The translations under genes and the position numbers were made by a program. Source: Euphorbia lathyris (lineage: Eukaryota; Streptophyta; Magnoliopsida; Malpighiales; Euphorbiaceae). From it: a stretch of DNA of 64,000 nucleotides. Under the pieces are notes generated by a model that was not told the origin of the DNA, did no database searches, and saw nothing but the letters and a program-made list of their open reading frames with translations. Positions 12,201 to 22,795 of this stretch are shown piece after piece. The DNA lies in contig NC_088915.1 of the NCBI RefSeq assembly GCF_963576675.1, forward strand, positions 86,995,501 to 87,059,500. Reading direction: 5' to 3'. Position 1 is the stretch's first letter. Each line of letters opens with the position of its first letter.

Positions 12201-13308
12201 GATGCTACTTTAATCTCAAGAGTCCAGCTTAGTTTACGTGAGGTCTTAGATTCATGGAGCTGGCGCTGGTCGACGTCGGGCCGATTCTCGGTGAGCAGTG
12301 CATATCAGCAGGCTATGCGGGAAGTGTCTGATCCGCGTCACTGTATTGTAAGGGCTGATTGGAAATCTGTTTGGAGACTACAGGTACCTCCAAAAATTCA
12401 TAATTTTTTATGGATAACTTTGGCGGATTGTCTGCTGACATGCTCAGTTCTTAGGCGGAGGCACGTTCAGATTGATACAGTATGTCAGTGTTGCAATGTT
12501 CGGGAGGAATCTCCATTCCACGCCCTGGTGGGATGCATGTACGCTCACTATGTTTGGAATTACTCAGCTATTGGGGATGTGAGCAGTAGTTTTGCATCTT
12601 TTCCTGAGTTCTGCACATGTCTTAACTGGCAAGCCAAGGAACATTGTAGAACAAGCTGCAGCAATCTTCTGGGCTATCTGGATCGACCGTAATGAGGTCG
12701 TGTGGTAGTAGAGCAACACGACAGCTGGGATCAGCTATGGAAAGGCAACGACATTCCTAATGCAGTGGCAGGCTACGCATACCAGTATCAGCAGCGGGTC
12801 TGCTCGTGATCCCCAAGGGGTCGAACGATGGTCACCTCCTCCAATCGGAATGTACAAGGTTACTTTTGATGGTGTGTTATTTATGAGTCAGGGAATAGGA
12901 GGCTTCGGTGTCATGGTAAGGGACGACAGGGGCGGGTTTATTGCTGTAATGAATGGTACCTTGACTTGTGAGTTGGATTCGTTGCTCATTGAGGCTCTCT
13001 CGTGTAGGGAGGCGTTAAGCTGACTGAAGAGGAAAGGATAGAGGAAATTTATGCTCGAATCGGACTCACAAATGCTAGTGTATGCCTTACAGTGAGAAAC
13101 TAGCGATTGTTCGACACTAGAGCTCATAATAGATGATTGTAGGAGTCTATTAAACGACCTTAATAATAATTTGGTCACTTTTGTTTATAGATCAGAGAAT
13201 TCGGTAGCCCATTGTTTTGCAAGGGCAGTTGGTTCTAAGTCTGATCGTGGGGAATGGATCTCGTATCTGCCTCCTTTTGCTTGTAATGCTATTCTTTCTG
13301 ATTATTAA
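9252..13308 (+). pseudogene. LINE-1 ORF2 remnant: endonuclease, reverse transcriptase, RNase H
   Basis: The APE-type endonuclease starts MSVLSWNCRDLENF (9,252), and continues after a TAG at about 9,639 with WLVIGDFNDILIP. The reverse transcriptase begins near 10,560 with MHPDKSLGPDGFNPCFYQHY, keeps the GLRQGDPISPYLF motif (about 11,140) and has FFADDS as its catalytic box (about 11,285). Stops interrupt it at about 10,857, 10,941, 11,070 and 11,262. The next open pieces are 11,358-11,618 and 11,781-12,692 (zf-RVT region with CQCCN...H...C). An RNase H piece starts near 12,850 (YKVTFDGVLF) and ends at the TAA at 13,306-13,308. All parts are in the family order. Confidence 0.9.
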
Positions 13309-13336
13309 TAACATCATTCTTTATTCAAAAAAAAAA

Positions 13337-13437
13337 AACTCAAGGGCTATGGTCGAGCGGTAGGGATTTTCCATCCTTAACTAAGAGTGAAGGTTCAAAT
13401 CTCACTTATATTTACTTACAAATAAAAAAAATTAAAC
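13337..13437 (+). repeat. remainder of the third tandem unit, displaced by LINE-1
   Basis: It starts with the second copy of the LINE target duplication and continues with the A-box-like and B-box-like segment of the array units. It loses similarity after about 13,437, where the gypsy remnant region starts. Confidence 0.75.
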
Positions 13438-13524
13438 TTAAGAATGAATTCTGTTAAGGCCTTCCCCTTCATTAGTGGCATTCCAGAATAAAATGGGCTT
13501 TATAAAGTGAATTTGGTCTTTTTA

Positions 13525-14447
13525 TGGGTTTAGTAAAAAGCAGATTCCCCTTGACTATCATTAATGTGATCATTGGATGGCCACTCGAAAATCATACAGT
13601 AAAGAGGAAGAGAGCTTATGATGATAGGAAGCGGCTCTAAGAGTCAAGCTTTGGATTTTCATTCAGTAGTTTGAAGAACACCCCAAAGCAAGCTCATAAA
13701 GATTCCCTCATAATTGACATGGTCATTAAGAACTTCACTATTCGAAAGGTATTTATTGATAGAGGGAGCTCCACAATTATCATAACCAGGAAAGACTACG
13801 AGGCTCTAAAGACAGACTCAGTCATGCTTGTTCCAACCCTATCTCCTTTAGTTGAGATAAGCTGACACACGACTCTTCAACTAGGTAGAATTAGACTAAA
13901 AATAGAAATTGGCGATTGACACCCAAAATGGAGGAAGAAATTAGAATTCCTCGTGGTTGATATTATATTGTCATACAACTCCATTATATGGATGCCTCTT
14001 TTGTAAGAGTCGGTCGGAGCCCTAACCCACTCGCTACTTATCTTGGAATATACATATGGAGGAAGGAATGATGATTACTCAGGGAAACAAAATAATCTCC
14101 AAGGAAATGTATATGGATTCATTTGAAATGAAGCCCACTAATATGGAGATATATGAAGAAGAAAAGGAACGTGACAAACTTGTAAGAGAAATAGAGACAC
14201 TCAGCTTGGCCGAAGACAAACCAACAAAAGTTGTGGGAGAACTCTCGATAATGATAATAGAAAGCATAGTGGAAACCTTGAAAATAAACATGTTAGCCTT
14301 TGCATGGTCCCAAAAGGATGTCATTGGATTATCACCGAAACTCATGACGCATACCCTAGATGTGCATCCCGACGTGGAACTAGTAAGACAAAATAAGAGA
14401 AACCATGGGCCTGAAAGGCAGAAACCTATCAAATGAGAGGTAGATAA
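13525..14447 (+). pseudogene. Ty3/gypsy (Tat-type) remnant, part 1: protease and start of reverse transcriptase
   Basis: The translation shows INVIIGWPLE upstream of a retropepsin-like block (13,671-13,865): IIDMVIKNFTIRKVFIDRGS, where the aspartic site D-[ST]-G has become D-R-G, then LVPTLSPLVEIS. Further downstream 'FLVVDI' and then FAWSQKDVIGLSPKLMTHTL (about 14,300) match the spacer before the gypsy RT. Many stops and shifts make it a fossil. It is cut at 14,447 by the copia element and continues at 18,988. Confidence 0.75.
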
Positions 14448-14623
14448 TGAAAGAGTAGGATGCTTGATATTCAATTGATAGAAAGAAGCCGTATATATGG
14501 ATGTACAGGGAGAGTTTGTTACAACAAACAATTACAAAAAGATACAGATAGAATAATACCAGAGAATACAATTTGAACAAGTCTAGGTTATCTAATTATG
14601 CAAAGACTATAATAACCTTATCA
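14448..14623 (-). repeat. copia 3' LTR
   Basis: 176 bp, TGAAAGAGTAGG... to ...AACCTTATCA on the plus strand. It matches the other LTR except at about five positions. GATAA precedes it. Confidence 0.95.
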
Positions 14624-14633
14624 CCTTCCCTCA
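14624..14633 (-). other. copia polypurine tract
   Basis: On the minus strand, TGAGGGAAGG lies directly before the 3' LTR, as expected for the primer of plus-strand synthesis. Confidence 0.75.
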
Positions 14634-14933
14634 AATTGATGGTTGGGAAACCGTCAATTTGGACCTTAAGGACTGGAACCGTGACTTGGATAAGGGCTTA
14701 GTAAGGATGTCAGCTGTTTGATCAATGGTGGAGATATAATAGACACGAAGTTCCTTGCATTGAACCTTGTCACAGACAAAATGAAAGTAGATTTCCAGAT
14801 GCTTGGATCGATCATGAAATATTGGATTGGCAGTTAGGGATGTGGCACCAAGATTATCACACCAAATTACAGGCGTCTTAGATGAGCCAAATCCAATTTC
14901 TTGTATCAGCATGGTTAACCATAAAATTTCCAA
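14631..14933 (-). pseudogene. copia pol remnant: C-terminal RNase H
   Basis: The translation includes EILWLTMLIQEIGF, VIWCDNLGATSLTANPIFHD, RSKHLEIYFHFVCDKV and TADILTKPLS, the typical end of the copia polyprotein (RNase H active-site D in 'WCDN', and the 'DILTKPL' end). It is separated by a frameshift from the RT frame that ends at 14,947; the expected 'SSTEAEY' junction region is scrambled. The stop lies next to the polypurine tract. Confidence 0.88.
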
Positions 14934-14946
14934 AGAGAGAGAGAGG

Positions 14947-16209
14947 CTAGTGCTCTATATTCAGCCTCAGTGGAAGAGCGGGAGATGGTGTTTTATTCCA
15001 AGAGACTAAATTGGGTCCAACGAAAACAGCAAACCCGGATGTGGACTTATGATCATCAACGTCACCGCCCCAGTCAGAATTTGAAAATCCAATGACATCA
15101 AATGTTTTTCCTTGCCGGAAAATGAGACCATGAGATGGAGTCGAAGTAAGATAGCGAAGAATTCGCCAGTGATCCAGAGTTGGATTGTGCATATATTGGC
15201 TGACCTTGTTAACAGCAAAACTAATATCGGGTCTTGTGATTGTGGCATATTGGAGGCCCCCGACGATGCTTCTATACAATCCCGGATCGGAAAAGGGTTC
15301 GCCAGTCGCATGGCTTAGCTTAGTGCTGGTGCAGAATGGAGTTGAAATTCCCTTGGATTCATGCATTTTACTTTTGTGCAAAAGATCAGAGATATATTTG
15401 CGTTGGCACAGGTGTAAAGAATGAGGACCCCAAGTTTCTTCGAGCCTAAGAAAATAGGAGAGCTTGCCAAGATCACGAAGAGCAAACCGTGTCTGAAGTT
15501 CAAAGATTAATTTTGCAACGGATTGTTCACAGGTCCTTGTAATTAAGATATCATCCACATAGAGCAAGCAAAATATTCGAACATTCTGCAAGTGTAAATA
15601 ATATAGAGATGAGTCGACTTTGGAACATTGAAAACCAAGAGACAATAATGCTTGAGTTAAGCAACGATGCCACATGCGAGGAGCTTGTTTGAGGCCATAC
15701 AAGCTTTTCTTTAATTTGCAAACATGAGTAGAAAAATCCGAATGAATAAATCCCGAGGGTTGTTCCATGTAAATGACTTCATCCAATGTGCCATGTAAAA
15801 ATGCATTACTAATATCAATTTGCCTCACCATCCAAGAGTTTGTAACAGCTATTGACAAAAGTAAACGAATTGTGGTAGGCTTTATTACCGGACTGAAGGT
15901 TTGTTCATAGTCATAACTCGATCGTTGGTGATATCCTTTGGCCACAAGACGAGCTTTGTAACGACTAATTGAACCATCAAGATTGAGCTTACGACGAAGG
16001 ACCCAATGACAACCAATTTTATTTTCAGCTTCACTTGCCGGAACAAGTTCCCATGTTCTGTTTGTAATGAGAGCATTGTACTCTTCACGCATAGCCTCTC
16101 TCCATTCTGAATTTTTCATAGCCTGAGTATAACATGTTGGGGTTGCGTCATCAATGACAACATGAAAAACTTTGGGTTTAAGGGAATTAGTTTGGCATCT
16201 GGTCACCAT
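14947..16209 (-). pseudogene. copia pol remnant: reverse transcriptase (RVT_2)
   Basis: A 420-codon open piece. It holds WELVPASEAENKIGCHWVLR, the RYKARLVAKGYHQ motif, DISNAFLHGTLDE (first catalytic Asp), KSLYGLKQAPRMWH, the catalytic LLYVDDILI box (about residues 217-225), and the RNase H start RPDISFAVNKVSQYMHNP. Length and order match the copia RT. It ends early in 'SWNKTPS', where a frameshift disrupts the RNase H frame. It is intact as a domain but no longer part of a full polyprotein. Confidence 0.92.
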
Positions 16210-16347
16210 TCGGTGTGTTCGGGTGACTGATTTAGTGGGTCGGTGGGGCTGATTTGAGGAAGCAATGGTCGTGGGAGGTAGTAGTGTTGTTGGGTTTATA
16301 TTTGTGGTAGACTAGTTTGTTGGGGAGGTGGGGCGTATGTGGGTGGG

Positions 16348-16797
16348 CTATAGAAAGAGGATAATTGCTCTATTAGTGTTGGCGGGTGATGGGTTTCTGG
16401 GTGCAGTAGGAGGGATAACTGTGAATGATTCTGTGTTGTGAGGAAATGTAATTGGGATTGGGCCTTCAAGATGATTGGCAGTAGACTCTTGGTGCAGTTC
16501 ACGAGCTAACGCAGAGTAAGGAAATTCCTGTTCATGAAAAATGACATGGCGTGAGATAAATAGTTTATTGGTAATTAAATCATAACATTTGTAGCCCTTA
16601 TGGGTTTTACTATATCCAAGAAAGATACATTTTCGGGAACGAGGAAGCAACTTATTAGAATTATAGGGTCGAAGCCATGGAAAACATAGACAACCAAATG
16701 GACGGAGCATGTTATAATCAGGAACACAACCAAACAATTTTTCATATGGTGTTTTGTACTGAATGAGTTTGGATGGTAATCGATTAATTATAAACAT
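16348..16797 (-). pseudogene. copia pol remnant: integrase C-terminal part
   Basis: MFIINRLPSKLIQYKTPYEK and RPFGCLCFPWLRPYNSNKLL are the conserved link between the copia integrase core and its SH3-like part (SRKCIFLGYSKTHKGYKCYD). It becomes a proline-rich linker. A stop at 16,819-16,821 separates it from the core, and a shift near 16,340 separates it from the RT piece. Confidence 0.88.
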
Positions 16798-16818
16798 TGC
16801 ACAATCAAAAGCATATGT

Positions 16819-17496
16819 CTAGAATTTATTTGGTAATTTGGCATGAGACAATAATGCCAGACCAGTTTCGACAATGTGTCGATGTTTTCGTTCTGCACAC
16901 CCATTTTGTTCAGGGGTGTAAGGACACGAAACGCGATGATTAATCTCATTTGTACTAAGATATTCAGTTAATGCTTGAAACTCGCCACCCCAGTCAGATT
17001 GAAAACTGATAATTGGTCGATTAAAGAATTTTTCAACAAGGGTTCTAAATTTCATGAATACACTAAGCACTTCCGATTTATAACGAATGAAGAATATCCA
17101 AGAGAACTTGCTATAGTGATCATAAAAAAGTACATAGAACCTGAAATTGTCATGAGAAGTAATTGGAGCAGGACCCCAGACATCCGAACAAATCAATTGA
17201 AGAGGATTAGAAGCAACAAAAGAAGAAGCGGGAAATGGAAGGTGATGAGCCTTACTAACACAACAAGCATCACATTGAGAAACAGAATTATTACGAGGAT
17301 CAACATCCAATTTATTCAATGCAATAGTTTTCTGAACAATTGGAAAATTAGCATGTCCCAATCTGGCATGCCACAAAGGAAGACTAATATTAAAGGCTTT
17401 TATTTTGGATTGATGCGAAGACGGAAGTGACATGATGTAGAGCCCATTTTTAGTGGTTCCTCGATAAATCTCCTTCTTTATCTTCAAATCCTTCAA
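16819..17496 (-). pseudogene. copia pol remnant: GAG-pre-integrase and integrase core
   Basis: LWHARLGHANFPIVQKTIAL is the zinc-binding H-H half of the GAG-pre-integrase domain, with CDACCVSKAHHLPFP giving C-C. The rve core follows: CSDVWGPAPI (first catalytic Asp), SFQSDWGGEFQAL (second Asp) and CPYTPEQNGCAERKHRHI (Glu). All three DDE residues are visible. Open for 225 codons, then stopped at 16,819 just before the conserved continuation at 16,797. Confidence 0.92.
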
Positions 17497-17543
17497 AACA
17501 AAATGATTAGAGAAGAATTCAATGGAAATAGGGTTAGCACGGG

Positions 17544-18317
17544 TTAAGAAGAGACAAACAATAAATTATTGAGTGTTTGAGGAACATGAAGAATATTTTG
17601 AAAATTAACAGGAGTATTGGAAATGGAAAGAGAAGAGCTACCAACATGAGATATGGGGATAGAATGACCATTACCTACAACCACTTCCTCAGGGCCTGTG
17701 TATTCACTGTGAATATGGAGATTTCCCAAATCTGACATAAGATGGTGAGTTGCACCGGAGTCTAAGAGCCAATCAGTTGAGCTATGGTGAGAGGTGGCAG
17801 CCATGTTGGAGGACGGTTTGAACGAGCTACGGGTGTTACGATTAAAACGGGGAGAGGGACATTGTTTGGAGATGTGACCATTATCCATGCAATTATGACA
17901 GATAAGAGTTGTGACATCAAGAGGAGCATAAGCACTCCCAAATACACAACCAGAAGGTGGGAGAGGCAAAATTCCACGGCCAGAAGAAGGAGCAAAGAAA
18001 TTATGGCGGCCTCGACTTCGTCCGCGGCCATTTGTTCGTGCAGTGTAATGAATAGATGGTGTAAATGGGGTTTGCACATTATCACGCTCCAATTGTCGTT
18101 CTTCAGAGAGTAAAAGGTCAGTGAGATCATCAAAGGATACAGGTTCGTGATGAGCACTGAGAGCTCTAGTAAAAGGTCTATAAACTGTTCCAAGACCTTC
18201 AAGAATAGCAGCAATGAAATCGTCTTCAGGAACAGGTTTTTGAAGGGCGGTCAATTCATCTTGAATTGATTTTGCTTTGAGTAGATAATCAGAGATACTG
18301 TCATTCTCTCGAGTCAA
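17544..18317 (-). pseudogene. copia gag-protease remnant (UBN2, zinc knuckle, aspartic protease)
   Basis: 257 codons. The N-terminal half is the UBN2-type gag helix region (SISDYLLKAKSIQDELTAL). A CCHC knuckle, CHNCMDNGHISKQC, lies near residues 140-153. The protease motif WLLDSGATHHLMSD follows near residue 183. It ends in NLLFVSS, where a one-step shift departs from the usual 'LLSVSQL' and leads to a stop. The downstream frame restarts at 17,496. Confidence 0.9.
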
Positions 18318-18527
18318 GTGAAAGAGTCGTTGTTTAAGATTTTGAATTTGAGTTTGGGAGCCAGCGGCATAGGCTTTTGCTAGTTTTGTCCAGGCAGTAG
18401 CGGTGGTTTCAGCACCGACGATTTGGGGAATGACGGTAGGCGAGAGAGAGGCAATGATGAAGGAGAGAACTTACTGATCTCTCTGTTCCCATGTGTCGAA
18501 GGCAGGATTAGCGGCGCCAGAAGGTAA

Positions 18528-18716
18528 TTATTTGGGCGGAACATGGGAGGAGGAATCAATATGTTTGCCCAAATTGTGGACTTTCAAAACAGGTAAGATC
18601 TGTGTTTTCCATATGAGATAGTTTGAGGAGGTTAATTTGTGAGAAATTTGAGATGTGAGGGAAGAGAAGGAGAGGACGTTGTTTGAATCGGATGTGGCGG
18701 TTAGAGTAGTGGCCAT
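18528..18716 (-). pseudogene. copia gag N-terminal fragment
   Basis: Starts MATTLTATSDSNNVLSFSSL and holds KLTSSNYLIWKTQILPVLKV, the standard N-terminus of copia gag. It is stopped by TAA after HVPPK. Gag-like sequence continues in shifted frames from 18,527 to 18,318 before the UBN2 piece. Confidence 0.85.
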
Positions 18717-18800
18717 TAGGGCAGAGATTGAAAGTGATCGGAAAATGAGAAGAAGAGAAAAAGAGAAAAAAAGTTTGCAGAGTTGTTAAACCACTATAGC

Positions 18801-18811
18801 TCTTGATACCA
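18801..18811 (-). other. copia primer-binding site (initiator tRNA-Met type)
   Basis: On the minus strand, TGGTATCAAGAGC follows the 5' LTR. It matches the 3' end complement of plant initiator tRNA-Met (TGGTATCAGAGC) with one extra A, a common variant in copia elements. Confidence 0.88.
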
Positions 18812-18987
18812 TGAAAGAGTAGGATGCTTGATATTCAATTGATAGAAAGAAGTCGTATATATGGCTGTATAGGGAGAGTTTGTTAGAACAAACAATTACA
18901 AAAAGATACAGATAGAATAATATCAGAGAATACAATTTGAACAAGTCTAGGTTATCTAATTATGCAAAGACTATAATAACCTTATCA
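18812..18987 (-). repeat. copia 5' LTR
   Basis: 176 bp. It is followed on the plus strand by the GATAA duplication. It differs from the other LTR at about five positions. Confidence 0.95.
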
Positions 18988-19788
18988 GATAAGCTAATCA
19001 ACTATGGTCATATCAAGGATGTGCATTATGTCCCGTGGCTGTCCAATATGGGTTTGGTTAAAAAGGCCAATGGCAAGTGGAAGTTATATGTTGACTTCAC
19101 TGACCTTAACAAATCTTTCCCGAAGGACTCATATCTCCTCCATTGCATTGACATATAGGTAGACTCCTCATATTGATATGCAGTTTACCCTATGTTAGAT
19201 GCAGGGACTAGATACCATCAAATCCTAATGGTCAACTGAGATAAGGAAAAAATGGCTTCATCACCCATGAAGGTACATATTGCTACAAAGGCATGCTCAC
19301 TGGGTTAAAAAAATGCAGGTGCAATTACCAACAACTAGTAAATAAAATCTTCAAAGATCTTATTGGGGGTAAAATTGAAATCTATATTGACAACATGTTT
19401 GTCAAAACCAAGATCATTAAATAGCAAGCTTTCAGAACTAGAAATGGCCTACCAAACATTAAAGTAGCACAAACTTAAGCTTAATCCTAAAAATTGTACC
19501 TTTGGACTGATCTTTGGAAAATTTATAAGATTTATGATCTGATGTATGGGGGATAAAAGCAAACCTTGACAAAATTCAGACTATCAACGATGTCTAAAAG
19601 CTCAATGGAAAAATCAATGCTCTATACCTTTTCATTTCTTGATCAGCCAAGCGAAGCATGCCTTTCTAAGAGAGCCTAAAAGGTGTCCAATAACTTCAAC
19701 TAGATGGCCGAGTGCCAAACGTCCTTTGAAAATTTAAAAGAGTTTTTGAACTCACTTCCACTTCTAAGTTGCTCGCTCATAGAGGAAA
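18988..19788 (+). pseudogene. Ty3/gypsy (Tat-type) remnant, part 2: reverse transcriptase
   Basis: The frame resumes after the copia element with LINYGHIKDVHYVPWLSNMG, LVKKANGKWKLYVDFTDLNK and SFPKDSYLLHCIDI, the well-conserved gypsy RT start; it stops at 19,158. Broken RT matches continue (DAGTRYHQILM; the catalytic YxDD-type box is replaced by IYIDNMFVKT, near 19,383). It is cut at 19,788 by the LARD element; GGAAA (19,784-19,788) is the shared target. Same host element as 13,525-14,447 and 28,143-28,800. Confidence 0.8.
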
Positions 19789-21600
19789 TGATAGGGGTAT
19801 TTTACCCCTATCTTTTAGCGTGATTTACGGGTTGATTTTGGATAAAATAAATAAGTTTAATTATAAAAATAAAAGTGTTTTGATAAAATAAAGAAATAAA
19901 AATAAATCTCGTACTTTCAGTTAATTTTCTGTGTTTTTTATTAGTTTAGGAAATAAAAACATCAAGCTAACTCGGCTAGCAAGATTTGTATTTCAGGTAC
20001 GAGCAAGGAGCAAAAATCTACTCAGGTACGCGGGGCGTGAAACATGTTGTCAGCAATAATTGCCTTATCCGCATGCGCCATGTGGAATTGACTCAGCATA
20101 AGCGGGGCGTATGCCACCCTACGCGGGGCGTATGACACATGTCGGAAATAATTGGCCTAATCCTGAAACTCAGACTGCACTGTCTCCCTGAGTCAACTCT
20201 TCGTATGCGGGGCGTATAACCATACACGCGAGGCGTACCAGGCAATTCCTCAATGATAAAAACTCAGAGACTCTTTTACGCGGGGCGTACTTCAGCTACG
20301 CACGGCGTAAAAGCTCCAATTCAAGCAATAAAACTTCAGAGACTCAAACACGCGGGGCGTACTTTAGCTACGCAGGGCGTGCTTGAGACAACAAGACACG
20401 GAATTGGTCCACATGCAGGAGATTTCTGACGGAATGGGCACTTACGCGGGGTGTAGACCACCTCACGCGGGGCGTATCATGGGATTTCTGCACCAAATAA
20501 TGTTGCTCCGTACTTGTACTTTGTGAAGTTACAACATTGCCCTTGCTTGATGTCTATAAATAAGAAGCTCTTGAACTTCATTTGACACCAAGAAACAATT
20601 ACACAACTAGAGAGAGCAAAAACTATACTTGTTTGATTATTTGTAGTTTAGGTTTGTTTTTAGGCTTTGTGTAACTAAACTCTTCCATCTCGAGAGCTTG
20701 TCCGTTGCTCCCGGCATTTCGCCAAAGTTCCGCTCCATCTCCGCACACCAAGCTCGAAAGCTCCACCATTCAAGACCTTAGAGACGGCTTTTGAGTCCGG
20801 TTAGCTAGTTCCGAGGGTGGATTCTTCCCTTTACACTTGCTAATTAGCTTGATCTCATCCTATGTACTAGGCTTGTTTGTAATTCATATTTACACTTTCC
20901 ATATTTATAATTTATGATTCATAATCCTCTTTTCTATATATGTGTTGATGTTTGTTACTTGTTTTGACATTTATAAACTGACTATTGTGTAGGAGAACGC
21001 GATTTCCGACGCCATTCGGGCTATCTTTAGGGATTCATATAGGTGTTGCCTTACCGGAAGTAACAAACCGGAAACCGTAGAAATTGACAAGCCACGGAAC
21101 TTACGGGCCCTAATTTCTGGTCCCAAGCATTAGACACGCCTTGACTAGGAACCACGTAGTCTAAGTACTTCACGGGTCGGTTATACTACACGTAGTCGTC
21201 TTTGCACGAGCAAACCTTCAACCGTATAAACATTAGAAGTCATTATTTGTCATAGTTATAACTTATCACATTCACATCACTCCATAGAGTTTCGTTATAT
21301 AAATTCGCCTCACAACATAGTTAGTAGTAGCTTGTAGTTGTGTCTCACACCAACCTTAAAGTATTCACCGCTTAAATAACGTATAAAACCGAGTCGTTTA
21401 ATACTTGCAGTTATAAATCCCGTGGATTCGATACCCGGTCTTAACCGGATTATTACTTGATACGACGGGGTACACTTGCCCCTAAGTAGTGACGTCTAGT
21501 AAAGATTGAGCATTTAGAAAGATCACATCCATAGTCATAACGCACTTATCATAATATATATTTCGTCGTAGAAACTCTACCACTAGGCGTCACCCTATCA
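19789..21600 (+). repeat. LARD 5' LTR
   Basis: 1,812 bp, TGATAGGGGTATTTTACCCC to CACCCTATCA. It contains 11 variants of ACGCGGGGCGTA between 20,028 and 20,476, a TATA box TATAAATA at 20,555-20,562 and presumably the transcription start just downstream. It lacks one 21-bp block present in the 3' LTR. Confidence 0.95.
20555..20562 (+). promoter_or_regulatory. LTR TATA box
   Basis: TATAAATA, repeated at 27,097-27,104 in the 3' LTR. It lies about 80 bp downstream of the CpG-rich motif cluster. Position and sequence fit the pol II promoter of a plant LTR. Confidence 0.65.
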
Positions 21601-21606
21601 AGTTTT

Positions 21607-21624
21607 TGGCGCCGTTTCCGGGGA
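21607..21624 (+). other. LARD primer-binding site (tRNA-Asp type)
   Basis: TGGCGCCGTTTCCGGGGA starts 6 bp after the LTR end. It matches the complement of the plant tRNA-Asp 3' end (TGGCGCCGTTGCCGGGGA) with one mismatch, as used by Athila/Tat-type elements. Confidence 0.88.
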
Positions 21625-21715
21625 TTTATAATTTCTTGCAATATTAGACAAAAACGTTTTATTGTTAGTTTAAGCATTTGTAAATATTACTTTCTTTTTG
21701 TGTGAATAATTTATT

Positions 21716-22324
21716 TTGTTTCGTGTTGTTACTAATGATTTGTTTCATGGTATGATGCCTCATAGTCGTCGTCTGTGGGACGACCGCATGGATGACGAAT
21801 GCCCACACTCAACCTCGCAATTCGATGTGGTAATCTCTATGCTTAAAGATATTCAAGTGAGATTATCTAACAATGAGGCATTTTGCAGGGATTTGGGAAA
21901 TCAAGTCGCTAAATTGACGTCTCGTATCGATTCAACCGCAGACGAATCAATTAGAGACACCAATCCAGTTGATCAAAATGTAGAGCTCGAGTTAATTGAG
22001 CTCTCTCAAGAGGAACCCCCAAATTATGTAGGTTGTCTCAACTGCGGGAAACCGAAAATCCTAATCGATGAGCCGGTTGTGTACGGGCCCATGGAAATGA
22101 ATCCACAACTAGAAGAGTTTGAGGTTCCTTCTACCTCGGGTTATTTCATTTTTTTTGAGCTACCCAAGGAGTCAAAGAGGGAGCAAACTAAACTCTTCAA
22201 TAATTTCTGTAAATATAGTTTTTGGTTTTTGTTAAATTTTTTTGAAGCTAACAATCCGTTTTGTAGGTACGGATTGTTTATTCAAGAATTTGCATTTCTA
22301 ACGCGAATGGAAGCATACACCTAG
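21716..22324 (+). CDS. LARD internal ORF, gag-like leader of unknown function
   Basis: 202 codons, open throughout. The first codon may be later: an internal Met (MMPHSRRLWD) lies about 12 residues in. It has a stretch predicted by eye to be helical (VISMLKDIQVRLSNNEAFCRD) that resembles the coiled-coil leaders of gypsy gag proteins, and a short Cys pair (CLNCGKP) that is not a full zinc knuckle. The C-terminal 40 residues are rich in Phe. It lies between the primer site and the CTTGGGAGGCAACCCAAG block. I do not recognise it as a named family. It is likely a remnant of gag carried by the element, not a host gene. Confidence 0.4.
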   Translation: MFRVVTNDLFHGMMPHSRRLWDDRMDDECPHSTSQFDVVISMLKDIQVRLSNNEAFCRDLGNQVAKLTSRIDSTADESIRDTNPVDQNVELELIELSQEEPPNYVGCLNCGKPKILIDEPVVYGPMEMNPQLEEFEVPSTSGYFIFFELPKESKREQTKLFNNFCKYSFWFLLNFFEANNPFCRYGLFIQEFAFLTRMEAYT

Positions 22325-22500
22325 GAGGAAATGCTAAGTCGAGCTCACCGACTATAACGTAGCGCTTCTTGGGAGGCAACCCAAGCTCGAATAAGGGAGT
22401 TTTCTTCCCCAATTTTTATTTCCCGCATTTTCCTTTCCAATTTCGTTTCTTTTAAATAAAAATCACCGGAAAAACAAATCCCATTTTAATCCAAAAAAAA

Positions 22501-22795
22501 AAGCTACGCGGAGCGTACACACCAGTACGCCCCGCGCAGCTGCGTTTCTTTTCCATTTCCATGCTCGTTATTTCTGTTTTTGCGTGAGTTAATAACGTTC
22601 ACGCGGGACGTATCCCTTTCACACCCCGCGTGCCCCACCTTGTCCCAGATAAAATGGCCCAGAGCTCGGAACACGCGGGGCATTCCTCTACGTGCGCCCC
22701 GCGTATTTGAGTCTCTGGCCAAAAATGGATTAAAATGCCCCTCCTACGCGGGGCGCCCCCTTGGGCACGCCTCGCGTAGGACCTGACCTTCAAGG
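22501..22795 (+). repeat. CpG-rich ACGCGGGGCGTA-type motifs in the LARD interior
   Basis: The dodecamer typical of the LTRs recurs here in both orientations (for example TACGCGGAGCGTA, ACGCCCCGCG, TACGCGGGGCG). The small frames on both strands here arise from these words. Confidence 0.7.

Larger units (their letters stand above)
8065..13336 (+). mobile_element. plant L1-type LINE, nearly full length, decayed (LINE-1)
   Basis: It is bounded by the direct repeat AACTCAAGGGC at 8,054-8,064 and 13,337-13,347, with a poly(A) tail (about 13,327-13,338) at the 3' end; these are hallmarks of target-primed reverse transcription. Order: ORF1 (DUF4283 plus zinc knuckle), then ORF2 (endonuclease, reverse transcriptase, zinc-binding region, RNase H). 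About 5.27 kb is kept but both frames carry several stops, so it is no longer autonomous. Its target is the tRNA-like segment of the third unit of the flanking tandem array. Confidence 0.93.
14448..18987 (-). mobile_element. Ty1/copia LTR retrotransposon, structurally complete, coding decayed
   Basis: Two 176-bp LTRs (14,448-14,623 and 18,812-18,987) begin TG and end CA. They are flanked by the 5-bp duplication GATAA at 14,443-14,447 and 18,988-18,992. Read on the minus strand, a primer site for initiator Met tRNA follows the 5' LTR and a polypurine tract precedes the 3' LTR. Order gag - protease - integrase - RT - RNase H is that of copia. Several stops and frameshifts break the polyprotein. 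At least five mismatches between the LTRs suggest an insertion of moderate age. It sits inside the RT region of the gypsy remnant. Confidence 0.96.

Noticed and set aside
14079..14531. 150-codon minus-strand frame
   Set aside because: It overlaps the gypsy remnant in antisense and runs into the copia LTR; Ser-rich, without a known domain.
16975..18113. Plus-strand frames across the copia element
   Set aside because: They lie opposite to the clear integrase and gag-protease frames on the minus strand.
20028..20476. Dodecamer array as a CRISPR or telomere-like array
   Set aside because: Spacing is irregular, motifs vary, and the array lies inside an LTR.
22504..22793. Frames on both strands in the GC-rich LARD interior
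   Set aside because: They result from the CpG-rich motif words and are absent outside them.
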